Below are positions 8,765-17,870 of a stretch of 64,000 nt of DNA, piece by piece. Under the pieces are notes generated by a model. That model saw only the letters and a program-made list of their open reading frames with translations, was not told the origin of the DNA and searched no databases. This DNA comes from Clostridium beijerinckii HUN142 (GTDB taxonomy: Bacteria; Bacillota; Clostridia; Clostridiales; Clostridiaceae), in contig NZ_JHXK01000009.1 in assembly GCF_000621745.1 (NCBI RefSeq), positions 1-64,000 of the forward strand. The letters are read 5' to 3'. Position 1 is the stretch's first letter. Each line of letters begins with the position of its first letter. The position numbers and the translations under genes are program-made.

Positions 8765-9634
8765 CTATTTTGAAATAACTTCTACCCCATCTTCTGTTAC
8801 AAGAACTGTATGCTCCCATTGTGCTGAAAGAGATCCATCATCAGTCAATGCAGTCCATCCGTTATCTTCATCTATAAATATTTCATGGCTTCCAGCGTTT
8901 ATCATCGGTTCAATTGTGAACACCATTCCAGGCGCCAAAACCATATCTGTTCCTCTTTTTCCAAAATGAAAAACAAATGGATCTTCATGAATATCTAACC
9001 CAACTCCATGTCCTCCAAATTCTCTAACTACTGAATAACCGTTACTTTCTGCATGTTCCTGAATTGCTGCTCCAATGTCTCCTAAAAATGCCCAAGGTTT
9101 AACTGCTTCAAGTCCTTTATTTAAACATTCTTTAGTTACTTGAACCAATTTCCTAGCTTCTTCACTTACTTCACCAATCATAAACATTCTTGATGCATCT
9201 GAATAATATCCATTTAATATAGTGGTTGCATCTACATTTACAATATCCCCATTTTTAAGGACAACATCATCACTTGGTATTCCATGACAGACCTCATTAT
9301 TTATTGATACACAAATACTTTTTGGAAAGCCATCATAATTAAGATCAGCTGGAATTCCACCCTTTGATATTGTATAGTCATATGCTAATTTATCTATCTC
9401 CTCTGTTGTCATGCCTTCTTTGATGTTTTCGCCAATTAAGTCTAAAAGGCCATTATTAACCTCTGCACTCTTTCTTATTCCTTCAATCTGCTCTTTTGTT
9501 TTTATAAGATCTTTTGTTGGTACTATATGTCCTTTTCTTTTTAAGTCACTTAACTTTTTGTCAAATTCTAAATGACAATTTTTATATTTCAATCCGCTTT
9601 TACACCAACATAAATCATTTCTGTTTAATATCAT
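8765..9634 (-). CDS. map: methionine aminopeptidase with N-terminal SEC-C motif
   Basis: The enzyme removes the initiator methionine. Residues 1-25 hold a SEC-C zinc motif (CWCKSGLKYKNCH). From about residue 45 the type I aminopeptidase fold follows, with the metal ligands visible in NVDATT, YYSDASRMF, GHGVGLDIHE, FTIEPM and QWEHTVLV. At 289 residues it is longer than the common 250-residue form because of the zinc motif. SEC-C-bearing paralogues are common in clostridia and are usually an additional Map. It is 20 bases after the XRE gene on the same strand. Confidence 0.93.
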   Translation of the reverse strand: MILNRNDLCWCKSGLKYKNCHLEFDKKLSDLKRKGHIVPTKDLIKTKEQIEGIRKSAEVNNGLLDLIGENIKEGMTTEEIDKLAYDYTISKGGIPADLNYDGFPKSICVSINNEVCHGIPSDDVVLKNGDIVNVDATTILNGYYSDASRMFMIGEVSEEARKLVQVTKECLNKGLEAVKPWAFLGDIGAAIQEHAESNGYSVVREFGGHGVGLDIHEDPFVFHFGKRGTDMVLAPGMVFTIEPMINAGSHEIFIDEDNGWTALTDDGSLSAQWEHTVLVTEDGVEVISK

Positions 9635-9654
9635 AATATTACTCCTTGTTTTAA

Positions 9655-10335
9655 CTATTTAATTGATCCTCCATGAAAATAACATTCATAAACTTTAATA
9701 TTATCAAAATATATTTCCTCATGCCCTTGAAACCACTTAAATTCTCCATTTATAATGCAATGATATTTATACTGTCCATTTTGATAAATAATAGGACCTC
9801 TATATGGATTATCCTTAGTGACTAAACTCAAAGCTTCCTTTAAAAAATTGCCTGAAAATCTGTCATCCAAAACCCTTCCAGTATAATTCATTGACCAAAA
9901 TGGAATATCATTTTGCCACAAACCTTCTTCCCCTGAAAATCTTTCTCCACCTAAATAGGTATCAATATATTTTAAGTTTTCTTCTACATATTCTAAATCA
10001 TGAGAATTTGGCCTTGAAGATTTACACTCTGCCCCATTTCCAGCATATGTAGCTTTTTTAGCCCTACATAGAAAATCGATTATACTTTCATTTATATTAT
10101 TAACTTTATTTTCTTCTATTGACAACCTACAATTTTCTTCATAATCATTGACCAATTTATCAATGCTTACTTTAAAGAACTCACTTAATGCAATTAATCT
10201 AGCTATATCTGGATAGGATTGCCCTACTTCCCATTTTGCAACTGATTGTCTTGATATGCCTAAAAATTCAGCTAATTTTTCTTGCGATAGACCTTTTGCT
10301 TTTCTAAGTGTTTGCAATTGTTCCTGAAAACTCAT
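9655..10335 (-). CDS. XRE-family regulator with C-terminal DUF5680 domain
   Basis: Residues 5-60 form a Cro/CI-type HTH (LRKAKGLSQEKLAEFLGISRQSVAKWE). Residues 85-226 form a separate domain: it begins with FLCRAKKATYAGNGAE and contains a WSMNYTGRV stretch. This resembles DUF5680, a probable ligand-sensing module found fused to XRE HTHs in Firmicutes. It is upstream of map on the same strand with a short gap. The ligand is unknown. Confidence 0.85.
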   Translation of the reverse strand: MSFQEQLQTLRKAKGLSQEKLAEFLGISRQSVAKWEVGQSYPDIARLIALSEFFKVSIDKLVNDYEENCRLSIEENKVNNINESIIDFLCRAKKATYAGNGAECKSSRPNSHDLEYVEENLKYIDTYLGGERFSGEEGLWQNDIPFWSMNYTGRVLDDRFSGNFLKEALSLVTKDNPYRGPIIYQNGQYKYHCIINGEFKWFQGHEEIYFDNIKVYECYFHGGSIK

Positions 10336-10433
10336 AGTTTAATCCCTCCTGGTATTAGTATACTTACAATATTATCATATTTCTACCACCTAAATATAAC
10401 ACAGTTGACAACTAAAAGTTGCATTTAGTAAAA

Positions 10434-10463
10434 AAGAACCTCATCCATTCGGACTTGATTCTT
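10434..10463. repeat. small hairpin repeat, family C
   Basis: AAGAACC, then CATCCATTCGGACTTG, then GATTCTT. A related element at 26171-26207 shares CATCCAT..CGGACTTG between better GGAGAACCA/TGGTTCTCC arms. It sits in a 245-base gap with no gene. It may be a decayed terminator for the propeller-like gene cassette or a dispersed repeat. Confidence 0.4.
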
Positions 10464-10580
10464 CAACCTTTTCTTTATTATCTATACTGACCTTTAAAGT
10501 ATTATGTTATAATTTTCGTGCCTAATTCAATAAGTCTTTGTGGCTACAGACACTACCAACATATTTGTTAGCATGCATAG

Positions 10581-11600
10581 TTATTTTAAACTCTTATATA
10601 CTAATTTTCCATTGTTGTCCATAATAGCTATAAATTCATCTTTAATTTTAATAAGCTTCCCTTCATATTCGGTTTTTTTACCGGTTGTAATATTCCTTAC
10701 CTCTCCCTTAAGATTATCGTTAATTAATATTTCGCTTTCATCGCTAAAATACAAATCTTTTTTATCTACACTTAAATCAAGTGTTACTTTATTCCAAGTA
10801 GATGTATCTTCATCAACTTTACCATAAAATATACTTGATATTTTATCTCCATTAATTTCACCTATATATATTACATCTTTTTTATCAATGCCTAGAAGCG
10901 CTAATTTCTTATTCGAATTAAATATTAACTGTTTATTTGGACTTGTAATAAAGAATTTATCATTTATTTTATCTTCATATATTAGTCTATCTTCATGCGG
11001 TATTACTTGCATATTGCCTAAACTACTAGCTTTTATATCTATATTTGTAATATCATCATTCCTATCTATTCTATAGACTTTATTTTCTGAATTGCCATTA
11101 TTCATATTTATATAAAACACATTTGTAAGTACTGATGTTGTCATATTATTTACCACCATATTTTTTTCATACTTACAGATTTCTTTCACCAAAGTCTTGG
11201 AAAAACTTGAAGGATTGTATGTTATAAGTTGTACTTTTTCTTTTCCATCTTTTTTTATATTTTCAACTACTGCAATTAAATCTCTGCCCTCTAACCATTT
11301 ATAGTACATAATCGTTTCATTCTCTTTAGTATTTATTTCACTTACTTTCCCAGTTTTAGTATCTTGAATATACAGTTTTTTTTCCTTAAAATATGTTAAA
11401 TACTTACCTCCATATGATAAATCAATATTCTCTGTATCACTTGGAATAGTTACATTAATACTATCTATACTATTTTTCTTTACTTCAACCTTTTTACTAT
11501 TAAATTCTGATGAATTTTTAAATACAAAATTGTTTAATATATATAGTAAACTTATTTCTAACATTAAAGCCAACATTGCCCAAACAATTAATTTTTTCAT
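10581..11600 (-). CDS. membrane-anchored propeller-like protein of unknown function
   Basis: The 339-residue protein has one N-terminal membrane anchor (residues 4-27) and then an extracellular domain. That domain has repeated short beta blocks: YLTYFKEKKLYIQDTKTGK, YYKWLEGRDLIAVV and a final KIKDEFIAIMDNNGK. This is the pattern of TolB/DPP-IV-like beta propellers. No catalytic motif was seen. It is the last gene of a leftward cassette, 22 bases after the phosphodiester glycosidase. The neighbours suggest a cell-surface polymer role (inference). The lipoprotein at 12826 has a similar architecture. Confidence 0.65.
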   Translation of the reverse strand: MKKLIVWAMLALMLEISLLYILNNFVFKNSSEFNSKKVEVKKNSIDSINVTIPSDTENIDLSYGGKYLTYFKEKKLYIQDTKTGKVSEINTKENETIMYYKWLEGRDLIAVVENIKKDGKEKVQLITYNPSSFSKTLVKEICKYEKNMVVNNMTTSVLTNVFYINMNNGNSENKVYRIDRNDDITNIDIKASSLGNMQVIPHEDRLIYEDKINDKFFITSPNKQLIFNSNKKLALLGIDKKDVIYIGEINGDKISSIFYGKVDEDTSTWNKVTLDLSVDKKDLYFSDESEILINDNLKGEVRNITTGKKTEYEGKLIKIKDEFIAIMDNNGKLVYKSLK

Positions 11601-11622
11601 TCCATTTTAAATCTCCTTAAAT

Positions 11623-12660
11623 TTACTTAACAATAACTGCTGTCGGAATTGTTCTTTCACCCATACTGTTGGACGGTGTATTTCTAACTTCCCCATCATA
11701 ATATAGTGTTGTAGACTTTCCACCATCTAAATTAATTGCATTAATGGCACCTAATTTATATATAACTTCCTGTACTTCCTTATATGTTGCTCCCAAACTA
11801 GTTAAACTTCGTCCATCTATAACCATAAGAATTATTGCACCATCTTCTCGCTGACCAATAGCTGTTCTTGGTGCTATTCCTCCATCTACTGTAATATTTG
11901 TCTCTTTTCCATTTACTACAAGTGTAGGTCCAAAACTTAACGCTTCTTGAACACCTAATTCTTTAAGTTGATTTTCTGAATACTTGCCTACAATTAATAC
12001 CCCTTCTTTGGTTATTCCAAATAAATCTGTTTTACCATCCTTCTCCAGGCTATTCCATACTCTTTTCCCATCACTCATTACTATTCCATCTGGAAATGCC
12101 CCTGTACCCGTCCACTGAACTGAAGACTTGTCCACAAATGCACCTCCATTAACAGATGCAATCGCATCATTATTTTGGGCAATTTGAGATGTTGTTTCAC
12201 CTTCTGTTTGCAATTTTGAGCTAACACCTATTTTTACTCTTGTTGGATCCTTTACAATAAGATAATATCCTTTATATTTAGGATTATCAGCTATCTCATA
12301 AAATTCAATACTATCATCTCTAATCTTTGATATCTTAACGTTGCTAATATTAGTTGTTTCATTTTCTGTGTCAGATGACGATTTACCTATAATACTGTTT
12401 ATTTTCTCCTCTGATAAAAACAAAGTAGCCAAATATTGAGTATTCATTGTACCCATTGCTGACCCAACGAATGTTCTTTTTGCATTTTCAAAAGGTCCAT
12501 ATAAAAGTAAAAAAGGAAATGTGCATACAATAAAAACAAGTTCAAATATCGTAAAAAAAATCATGTTAGTAAAGCGTAACTTTTTCTTATTTTTTCTATT
12601 ACTATTTGGTTTTGATATTACCCTTTCAGAATTCTTTTTATGTATTCCATATTTATTCAT
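11623..12660 (-). CDS. membrane-anchored phosphodiester glycosidase (NAGPA family)
   Basis: The 345-residue protein has a basic N-terminus, a transmembrane anchor at about residues 32-55 and an outside NAGPA/phosphodiester-glycosidase domain from about 150 to the end. Family marks are ASVNGGAF, the APRTAIGQ segment, VIDGR and INLDGGKSTTLYYDG. The eukaryotic enzyme removes GlcNAc from a phosphodiester. Bacterial members act on sugar-phosphate polymers of the envelope. It lies between two propeller-like exported proteins, and their two-component system is upstream. Confidence 0.88.
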   Translation of the reverse strand: MNKYGIHKKNSERVISKPNSNRKNKKKLRFTNMIFFTIFELVFIVCTFPFLLLYGPFENAKRTFVGSAMGTMNTQYLATLFLSEEKINSIIGKSSSDTENETTNISNVKISKIRDDSIEFYEIADNPKYKGYYLIVKDPTRVKIGVSSKLQTEGETTSQIAQNNDAIASVNGGAFVDKSSVQWTGTGAFPDGIVMSDGKRVWNSLEKDGKTDLFGITKEGVLIVGKYSENQLKELGVQEALSFGPTLVVNGKETNITVDGGIAPRTAIGQREDGAIILMVIDGRSLTSLGATYKEVQEVIYKLGAINAINLDGGKSTTLYYDGEVRNTPSNSMGERTIPTAVIVK

Positions 12661-12825
12661 AATTAAGTATCCTTTCTATAAAATACACATATACTTTTAG
12701 TTTATTGCAAGTTAAGCAAATCAAAATAAAAATGTACAATAAAATTTGAATAGCTAATATAGCAAAAATTCTCTCTTTGGCATTCTGCATGTTAATATAA
12801 TTAATGATTATATTAGATCTTAAAT

Positions 12826-14058
12826 CTATTTCAATTCAAAAAGATATTCTGAGTCTATTGTATCTATTTCACTATTAGATGAATCATCTTTCCATTTATT
12901 TATTTCAACTCCAGTAATAAATTTATTATGGTCAGGGCTAAAAATAAATTGTCTTGAAACATTACATCCATCATCTTCATTATTTTTAAATATCTTATCT
13001 TTAATAACTATCTTATTTCCTTCTAACTTTCCATACATAGCTATATTTTCATTTCTTTCTTTTCCATCGCCAAGATACGTGAATGCTATAAACTCATTTT
13101 TTAAATCAACTGCATCAATTGATAAATTCTTATTATCAAAATTTATATCATATTTAGTTATCTCTTTATTATCAAAATCTAGCTTGTACCATCTTTCACT
13201 AAGATTACCACTTTTATTTTTTTCAACACACTCAACTAGTAATGACCCATCTTCAAACACCTTTTCAATTTTGGGCTCACTTAATTTCATTGATGATTTT
13301 TCTCCTGTTTCTAAATTTAACTTAGTGATTTGCTCTTCTTCTTGTATATAAATATTTTTACCTGTTAAATCAAACTTACAATCAAGTCCTATCCCATAGA
13401 AACTTGATTCGGTAGTATATTTTTTATTTTCTTTATAATTTAATATTGTATACTCTGCTGTACCCGACATCTCTTCTATCCCTTTTGCTGGCTTTAGATT
13501 AACTTTACTAATATACGATATATACTCTCCATTAATTAACCTTAAGTGAGCTTGAGATAATAAATCCGGCCTATATTTTATAGATTCCATACCTGGAATT
13601 TCGCCTTGAAATTCTTTACTAAAATCTAAAACCTCTTCAAGTTTTTCTTCCTTAGCATCATATATAAAAGCCTTTTCATCATTTCCAAGCAAGACTACTC
13701 CACTATCATCAAAGCCGCATATTCTAGTTATATTGCTATCATCTAATATTTCTATATTCTCTCCACTCTCCAAGTTATATTTGTACAAAATCACTTTTTT
13801 GTTTTTTATATTGTAAGCATCTTTATTAACTGTTAAAATATTCTCATCATCAATCCAAAATAATATTATTTTATTATCAAGCCCCTCTAATCTCTTCTGT
13901 AATACTGGTTCACTTCTAATTTTATTATCCTCACTTTTAACGAGAATATCATTTTTAACATTTTCTGAAAGCTTAATTTCTTTTGTATTAGTGCATGCAC
14001 TTAATATTGTGGCTAAAGTAATTAATCCTATTAGAGTTGTTTTTGTTATATATTTCAC
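12826..14058 (-). CDS. lipoprotein with propeller-like repeats
   Basis: A signal peptide ends in the lipobox LSAC (about residues 19-22), so the 410-residue protein is lipid-anchored outside the membrane. The body has repeating beta units around phrases such as NIEILDDSNITRICGF, AFIYDAKEEKLEEVLDF and ITKLNLETGEKSS, which suggest a propeller. Function is unknown. It lies 170 bases after the histidine kinase and 165 before the glycosidase, all on one strand. It may be a sensory partner of the kinase or part of the envelope machinery the kinase controls. Confidence 0.7.
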   Translation of the reverse strand: MKYITKTTLIGLITLATILSACTNTKEIKLSENVKNDILVKSEDNKIRSEPVLQKRLEGLDNKIILFWIDDENILTVNKDAYNIKNKKVILYKYNLESGENIEILDDSNITRICGFDDSGVVLLGNDEKAFIYDAKEEKLEEVLDFSKEFQGEIPGMESIKYRPDLLSQAHLRLINGEYISYISKVNLKPAKGIEEMSGTAEYTILNYKENKKYTTESSFYGIGLDCKFDLTGKNIYIQEEEQITKLNLETGEKSSMKLSEPKIEKVFEDGSLLVECVEKNKSGNLSERWYKLDFDNKEITKYDINFDNKNLSIDAVDLKNEFIAFTYLGDGKERNENIAMYGKLEGNKIVIKDKIFKNNEDDGCNVSRQFIFSPDHNKFITGVEINKWKDDSSNSEIDTIDSEYLFELK

Positions 14059-14228
14059 TGTAATTCCTCCTAATAAAATTTAGGTCTTTCAAATATCAGC
14101 TAAATATTTTACTTTTAATTAAAATCTCTACTATGTAATACATACTAAAATATCTATTAGTTAATTCTAAAATATTTTTTACATATACATATATTACATA
14201 CTAAATGTTTCAAACTTTGTGTAAGTTG

Positions 14229-15641
14229 TTACAAACATGTTAACTTTACTTTAATCTTCACGGTATTATCTGAAATATTCATTGTTATGTCTCCATTATG
14301 CTCCTCTACAATTAACTTACATATATACAATCCCAAGCCATTCCCCTCCAGGTCTGTAGAATTTTCACCCCTTATAAATGGTTCAAAGGCTTTTCCTTTA
14401 AAATCTGAATTTAGGTTACAGCTTTTATTTGAAATTTCTATGTTATAGAAACTATTCTTTTTATAGCCTGCAATCTCAATATCTCCATTTTCAATTGAAT
14501 ATTTATAAGCATTTTCAAGTAAATTTAATAAAAGACTTTTTATCTCGTCATATATGCCAAGAATAATACCTTCTTCAATATTTATTTTAACTCTTATACT
14601 ATTATTATTTCTGATTTTCATTTCATCTGAAATTTCATTTAACATTTTCCCTATATTAAATTCACTTTTTTCTCTACTTAAAATTTGACCTCTTGATACC
14701 TCTAATATACTTGAAATCATGCTATTTAACTTGGCACTTTCTTTTTCAATTGAACTTACTGCTTGCTTTCTAAACTTTTCATTATGAAAATTTGTTTGAA
14801 GTAATTCTGCATACCCTGATATTGATGTTAAAGGCGTTTTTAATTCATGAGTAATGTTACAAAAAAAATCTCTCCTAGTTTTTTCTAAATGATGAGTTAG
14901 TTCTATCTGCTTTTTAATCTTTTTTCTCATTTTGTTGTATTCATAAGCTAAATCACTAATTTCATCTTTATTTTCATGTTCTAATACTTCATATCCATAA
15001 TTACCATTGCATATTTCCCTAACCCCTTTTAATAGATTTTCTATAGGTCTTGTTGATTTTCCCATTATAAGATAAGTTAACATTAAAATTATAAGAAAGA
15101 AAAAGCTCTCTACTAATGTAAAGAGTAAATATATGTTTCTATTATTTGTTATTATCTCTTTATAGTCTCTAATAATTTCAACAATTCCAATGAATTCATC
15201 GTTTGAATAAAACGGATATGCAAAATATCCTTTATAATCATTATTTTCCTCACTAAAAAATATATATGCCTTATTTTCCTTCGCCTTATCAATATGCTCA
15301 ATAATCTTTTTGTTAACTTCACCTTTTACATTTTGATATTGAAGCTGCCCCTTATCGTCATAAATACCTATTGTATAATTATTATTTTCAGATAAACTTA
15401 TTGCTATTTTGGCACTATTACTTATGAAAGTTTTCTTATCTAAATTTTTACTATTAATCATAAAATATTCGTTAATAAAATTTGTAGTATTACTTTGCTG
15501 CATAGCCATATCATTTTTTATGGTATTATTACTACTATAATCAATAATATTTTTTACAACTATATTTAAAGTAACACCACCTAAAACTAATAAAGCACCT
15601 ACTCTTATGGTTATTTTAGTTCTTAGTTTTTTATTTTTCAT
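14229..15641 (-). CDS. sensor histidine kinase
   Basis: The 470-residue membrane kinase has a TM segment at about residues 13-30, an extracellular sensor of about 140 residues, TM2 at 170-193, HAMP at 193-245, a HisKA box with H265 in FFCNITHELKTPLTS, and a HATPase_c with LLNLLENAYKYS and GNGLGLYICK. It starts 4 bases after the response regulator, so the two are one transcript. Its signal is probably at the cell surface, as the genes downstream encode exported proteins. Confidence 0.94.
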   Translation of the reverse strand: MKNKKLRTKITIRVGALLVLGGVTLNIVVKNIIDYSSNNTIKNDMAMQQSNTTNFINEYFMINSKNLDKKTFISNSAKIAISLSENNNYTIGIYDDKGQLQYQNVKGEVNKKIIEHIDKAKENKAYIFFSEENNDYKGYFAYPFYSNDEFIGIVEIIRDYKEIITNNRNIYLLFTLVESFFFLIILMLTYLIMGKSTRPIENLLKGVREICNGNYGYEVLEHENKDEISDLAYEYNKMRKKIKKQIELTHHLEKTRRDFFCNITHELKTPLTSISGYAELLQTNFHNEKFRKQAVSSIEKESAKLNSMISSILEVSRGQILSREKSEFNIGKMLNEISDEMKIRNNNSIRVKINIEEGIILGIYDEIKSLLLNLLENAYKYSIENGDIEIAGYKKNSFYNIEISNKSCNLNSDFKGKAFEPFIRGENSTDLEGNGLGLYICKLIVEEHNGDITMNISDNTVKIKVKLTCL

Positions 15642-15645
15642 ATAG

Positions 15646-16332
15646 CTACCTCATTTTATATCCAACACCAAATATTGTTTCTATGTATTTATTTCTATCG
15701 TCCTCAATCTTAGCTCTAAGTCTTCTAACATGTACATCTACAGTTCTAAGTTCTCCAAAATAGTCATAACTCCATATTTTATCTAGGAGCTCTTCTCTTG
15801 AGAAGACCTTTCCTTTATTAGTTGCTAGCAAATATAGAAGCTCATACTCCTTAGGTCTTAAACCTATTTCTGTATCATTCTTTATTACAGTTCGTCCATC
15901 TTGATCTATGTATATATCTTTTCCTATTTCTATTAAATTCTTTTCTTTTTCTAAATTTATTACTTTCTCTATTCTTTGAAGAGACTTATTAACTCTTGCA
16001 ATTACCTCTTTTATATGAAACGGCTTAGTAATATAATCATCAGCACCTATTTCTAATCCTAATACCTTATCAACAATATCATTTTTAGCTGTAACCATAA
16101 TTACTGGTATATCTCTTTCCTGTTGAATTTTTTTGCATACTTCAAATCCATTTATATCTGGTAGCATCAAATCTAAAAGTACTAAGTTAGGTTTAATTTC
16201 GCTATTTTTTTTTAAACCTTCTGTTCCATTCTTCCCGCTCTCTACTATAAATCCCTCTGCTTCAAGAGCAAAAATTAACATTTCCCTTATACTTTTATCA
16301 TCTTCAATAACTAATATCTTGTTATTCTCCAT
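15646..16332 (-). CDS. OmpR-family response regulator
   Basis: The 228-residue protein has a receiver domain with the acidic pair at D11-D12, phospho-acceptor D54 in LVLLDLMLP and the switch lysine in VTAKND. It is followed by a winged helix (residues 130-228) with the RTVDVHVRRLRAKIE recognition helix. It pairs with the kinase 4 bases downstream. Probable targets are the three exported-protein genes that follow. A repeated TTACATACTAAA-like phrase occurs between the kinase and lipoprotein genes, but I cannot tie it to this regulator. Confidence 0.95.
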   Translation of the reverse strand: MENNKILVIEDDKSIREMLIFALEAEGFIVESGKNGTEGLKKNSEIKPNLVLLDLMLPDINGFEVCKKIQQERDIPVIMVTAKNDIVDKVLGLEIGADDYITKPFHIKEVIARVNKSLQRIEKVINLEKEKNLIEIGKDIYIDQDGRTVIKNDTEIGLRPKEYELLYLLATNKGKVFSREELLDKIWSYDYFGELRTVDVHVRRLRAKIEDDRNKYIETIFGVGYKMR

Positions 16333-16526
16333 ATTTTCACCTCAGATTTAAATTATATTTTCATTTTACCATTAATTTGTCATAAAAGTATTTCCCTCTA
16401 AAATAAAATTGTCAATTATATATAAATTCTTACAATAAATACTTTTAAATTAACATTTTTCAAATTTTCATACATTAGCTTAGATTCATTTATACATCCT
16501 TATATACCATAAAACAATATAAAAAA

Positions 16527-16566
16527 GAATGTAGTGGATTTGTTTTACACAAATCTAGCTACATTC
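16527..16566. terminator. bidirectional terminator-like hairpin
   Basis: The outer arms GAATGTAG/CTACATTC and inner arms GATTTGT/ACAAATC enclose a TTTAC loop. An A-run precedes it and a T-rich stretch follows. It lies about 60 bases downstream of the flavodoxin gene (read leftward), so it most likely terminates that transcript. It also shields the two-component operon from read-through. Confidence 0.75.
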
Positions 16567-16626
16567 CTGAATTTTTATAAATTTTATATTGATTTCCTAT
16601 ACTATCCATAAAGCTTTTCTAGGATT

Positions 16627-17190
16627 TTATCCAACTAGATTTTCCCCATCCTTAAATGCTCTTAAAAACAACTCCTCTAACGCTTTTGAATCTGGAACAA
16701 GCTCAGCTCCACAAACGTGAATATTATCCTCTAATTTCCAGCCATATGTATTGAAGACATTAGTAACATATTTAATACCTTCTTCACCTACTTCAGGATT
16801 TGAATTAGCTTGAGTAAATATTGTTACTACCTTTTTACCTGGGTGTCTAGGTGTAATGGTATTTCCATCATGGTCAATCAATGGAAATGTACGGTCTAAC
16901 CAAACTTTTGCTTGACCTGTAATTTGATAGTAGTAGATTGGACATCCAAATACAATAGCATCTGCTTCATTAATAGCCTCATACATTGGTTTAAGATAAT
17001 CATTAATAGCACAACCATCATGGGTACGACAATAGAAGCAGCTTTGACATCCACGAATCCCAGCATCGTTTAAATCAAATTCTATAATTTCAGCACCTTT
17101 AGACTCAGCACCTTTTGCCACTTGTTCTAATAATTTTGAATTATATCCGTTCTTTCTTGGACTAGCATTAAAAATAACTACTTTTGACAT
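16627..17190 (-). CDS. NAD(P)H-dependent flavodoxin-family oxidoreductase
   Basis: This 187-residue FMN-binding protein of the iron-sulfur-flavoprotein/FMN_red type has the phosphate loop FNASPRKNGYNSKLL (residues 7-21), a cysteine cluster CQSCFYCRTHDGC and the strand VFGCPIYYYQITGQAKVWLDR. The reduced substrate is unknown. It lies divergent from an HxlR regulator at 17387, a usual arrangement for redox- or electrophile-responsive reductases. GGAGAG lies upstream of the ATG. Confidence 0.9.
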   Translation of the reverse strand: MSKVVIFNASPRKNGYNSKLLEQVAKGAESKGAEIIEFDLNDAGIRGCQSCFYCRTHDGCAINDYLKPMYEAINEADAIVFGCPIYYYQITGQAKVWLDRTFPLIDHDGNTITPRHPGKKVVTIFTQANSNPEVGEEGIKYVTNVFNTYGWKLEDNIHVCGAELVPDSKALEELFLRAFKDGENLVG

Positions 17191-17289
17191 TTAATATCTC
17201 TCCTTTTAAATACAAATATTCCTTAAGTTAGATTAACTCTCTACTTACCACATTTATTCTCCTTCATTTGATATTTACTCAAATAAAAG

Positions 17290-17311
17290 TACTTGGTATA
17301 ATTATTGTACC
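17290..17311. promoter_or_regulatory. possible HxlR operator
   Basis: GTAC-N14-GTAC lies in the flavodoxin/HxlR divergent region, overlapping a likely promoter. HxlR regulators such as YodB and HypR are known to bind sites with GTAC halves. A second loose dyad (TAGGTA..TACCTAG) is closer to the HxlR start. Assignment is by spacing and family knowledge only. Confidence 0.35.
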
Positions 17312-17386
17312 TAAATAATTTTATATTAACAAGAACGCAGAATTTAATGATTAGGTATTATTTTTCTTACCTAGGGAGGAATAGAT

Positions 17387-17764
17387 ATGGCAAGCAAACA
17401 AGAATTAGAGAAATATTTAAATATAATAAAAGAATCAAATTTTAATGAAAAATGCCCTATAAAAGATGCATTGGAAGTAATCGGAGGCAAATGGAAACTG
17501 AATATATTAGGGCAGTTACTAAGAAAGGAAGTGTGTCGTTTTAATCAATTAAAAAGAGACATATCAGGAATAACAAATACAATGCTATCAAATTCATTAC
17601 GTGAACTTGAGAATGATGAATTAATTATTAGAAATCAATATAATGAAATGCCTGTAAGAGTAGAATACACTTTAACTGATAGAGGAAGAAATCTGTTGCC
17701 ATTACTTTATGAATTAACTATTTGGTGGGATGATTATAAAAATAATAAAGAAAATTCAAAATAA
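17387..17764 (+). CDS. HxlR-family transcriptional regulator
   Basis: The 125-residue winged-helix regulator has the family core CPIKDALEVIGGKWKLNILGQLL (C23 onward), FNQLKRDISGITNTMLSNSLRELE and the wing YTLTDRGRNLLPLL. The cysteine in KCPI is at the position used for redox sensing in YodB/HypR, so thiol-based control is plausible. It probably controls the divergent flavodoxin gene. Ribosome binding is TAGGGAGGAA, 8 bases before the ATG. Confidence 0.92.
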   Translation: MASKQELEKYLNIIKESNFNEKCPIKDALEVIGGKWKLNILGQLLRKEVCRFNQLKRDISGITNTMLSNSLRELENDELIIRNQYNEMPVRVEYTLTDRGRNLLPLLYELTIWWDDYKNNKENSK

Positions 17765-17780
17765 TATATTGAAATAAAAC

Positions 17781-17817
17781 AGGCTACATTTTGGAATTTA
17801 TATCCGCAATGTAGCCT
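17781..17817. terminator. terminator hairpin after HxlR gene
   Basis: AGGCTACATT and AATGTAGCCT form a perfect 10-bp stem around a 17-base loop, followed by ATCTTTA. It lies 17 bases after the HxlR stop and before the convergent anti-sigma gene, so it may act in both directions. Confidence 0.8.
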
Positions 17818-17870
17818 ATCTTTACACATTCACTAAATAAAGCAGTCGTGTAATTCCTCAGATCTTATTT

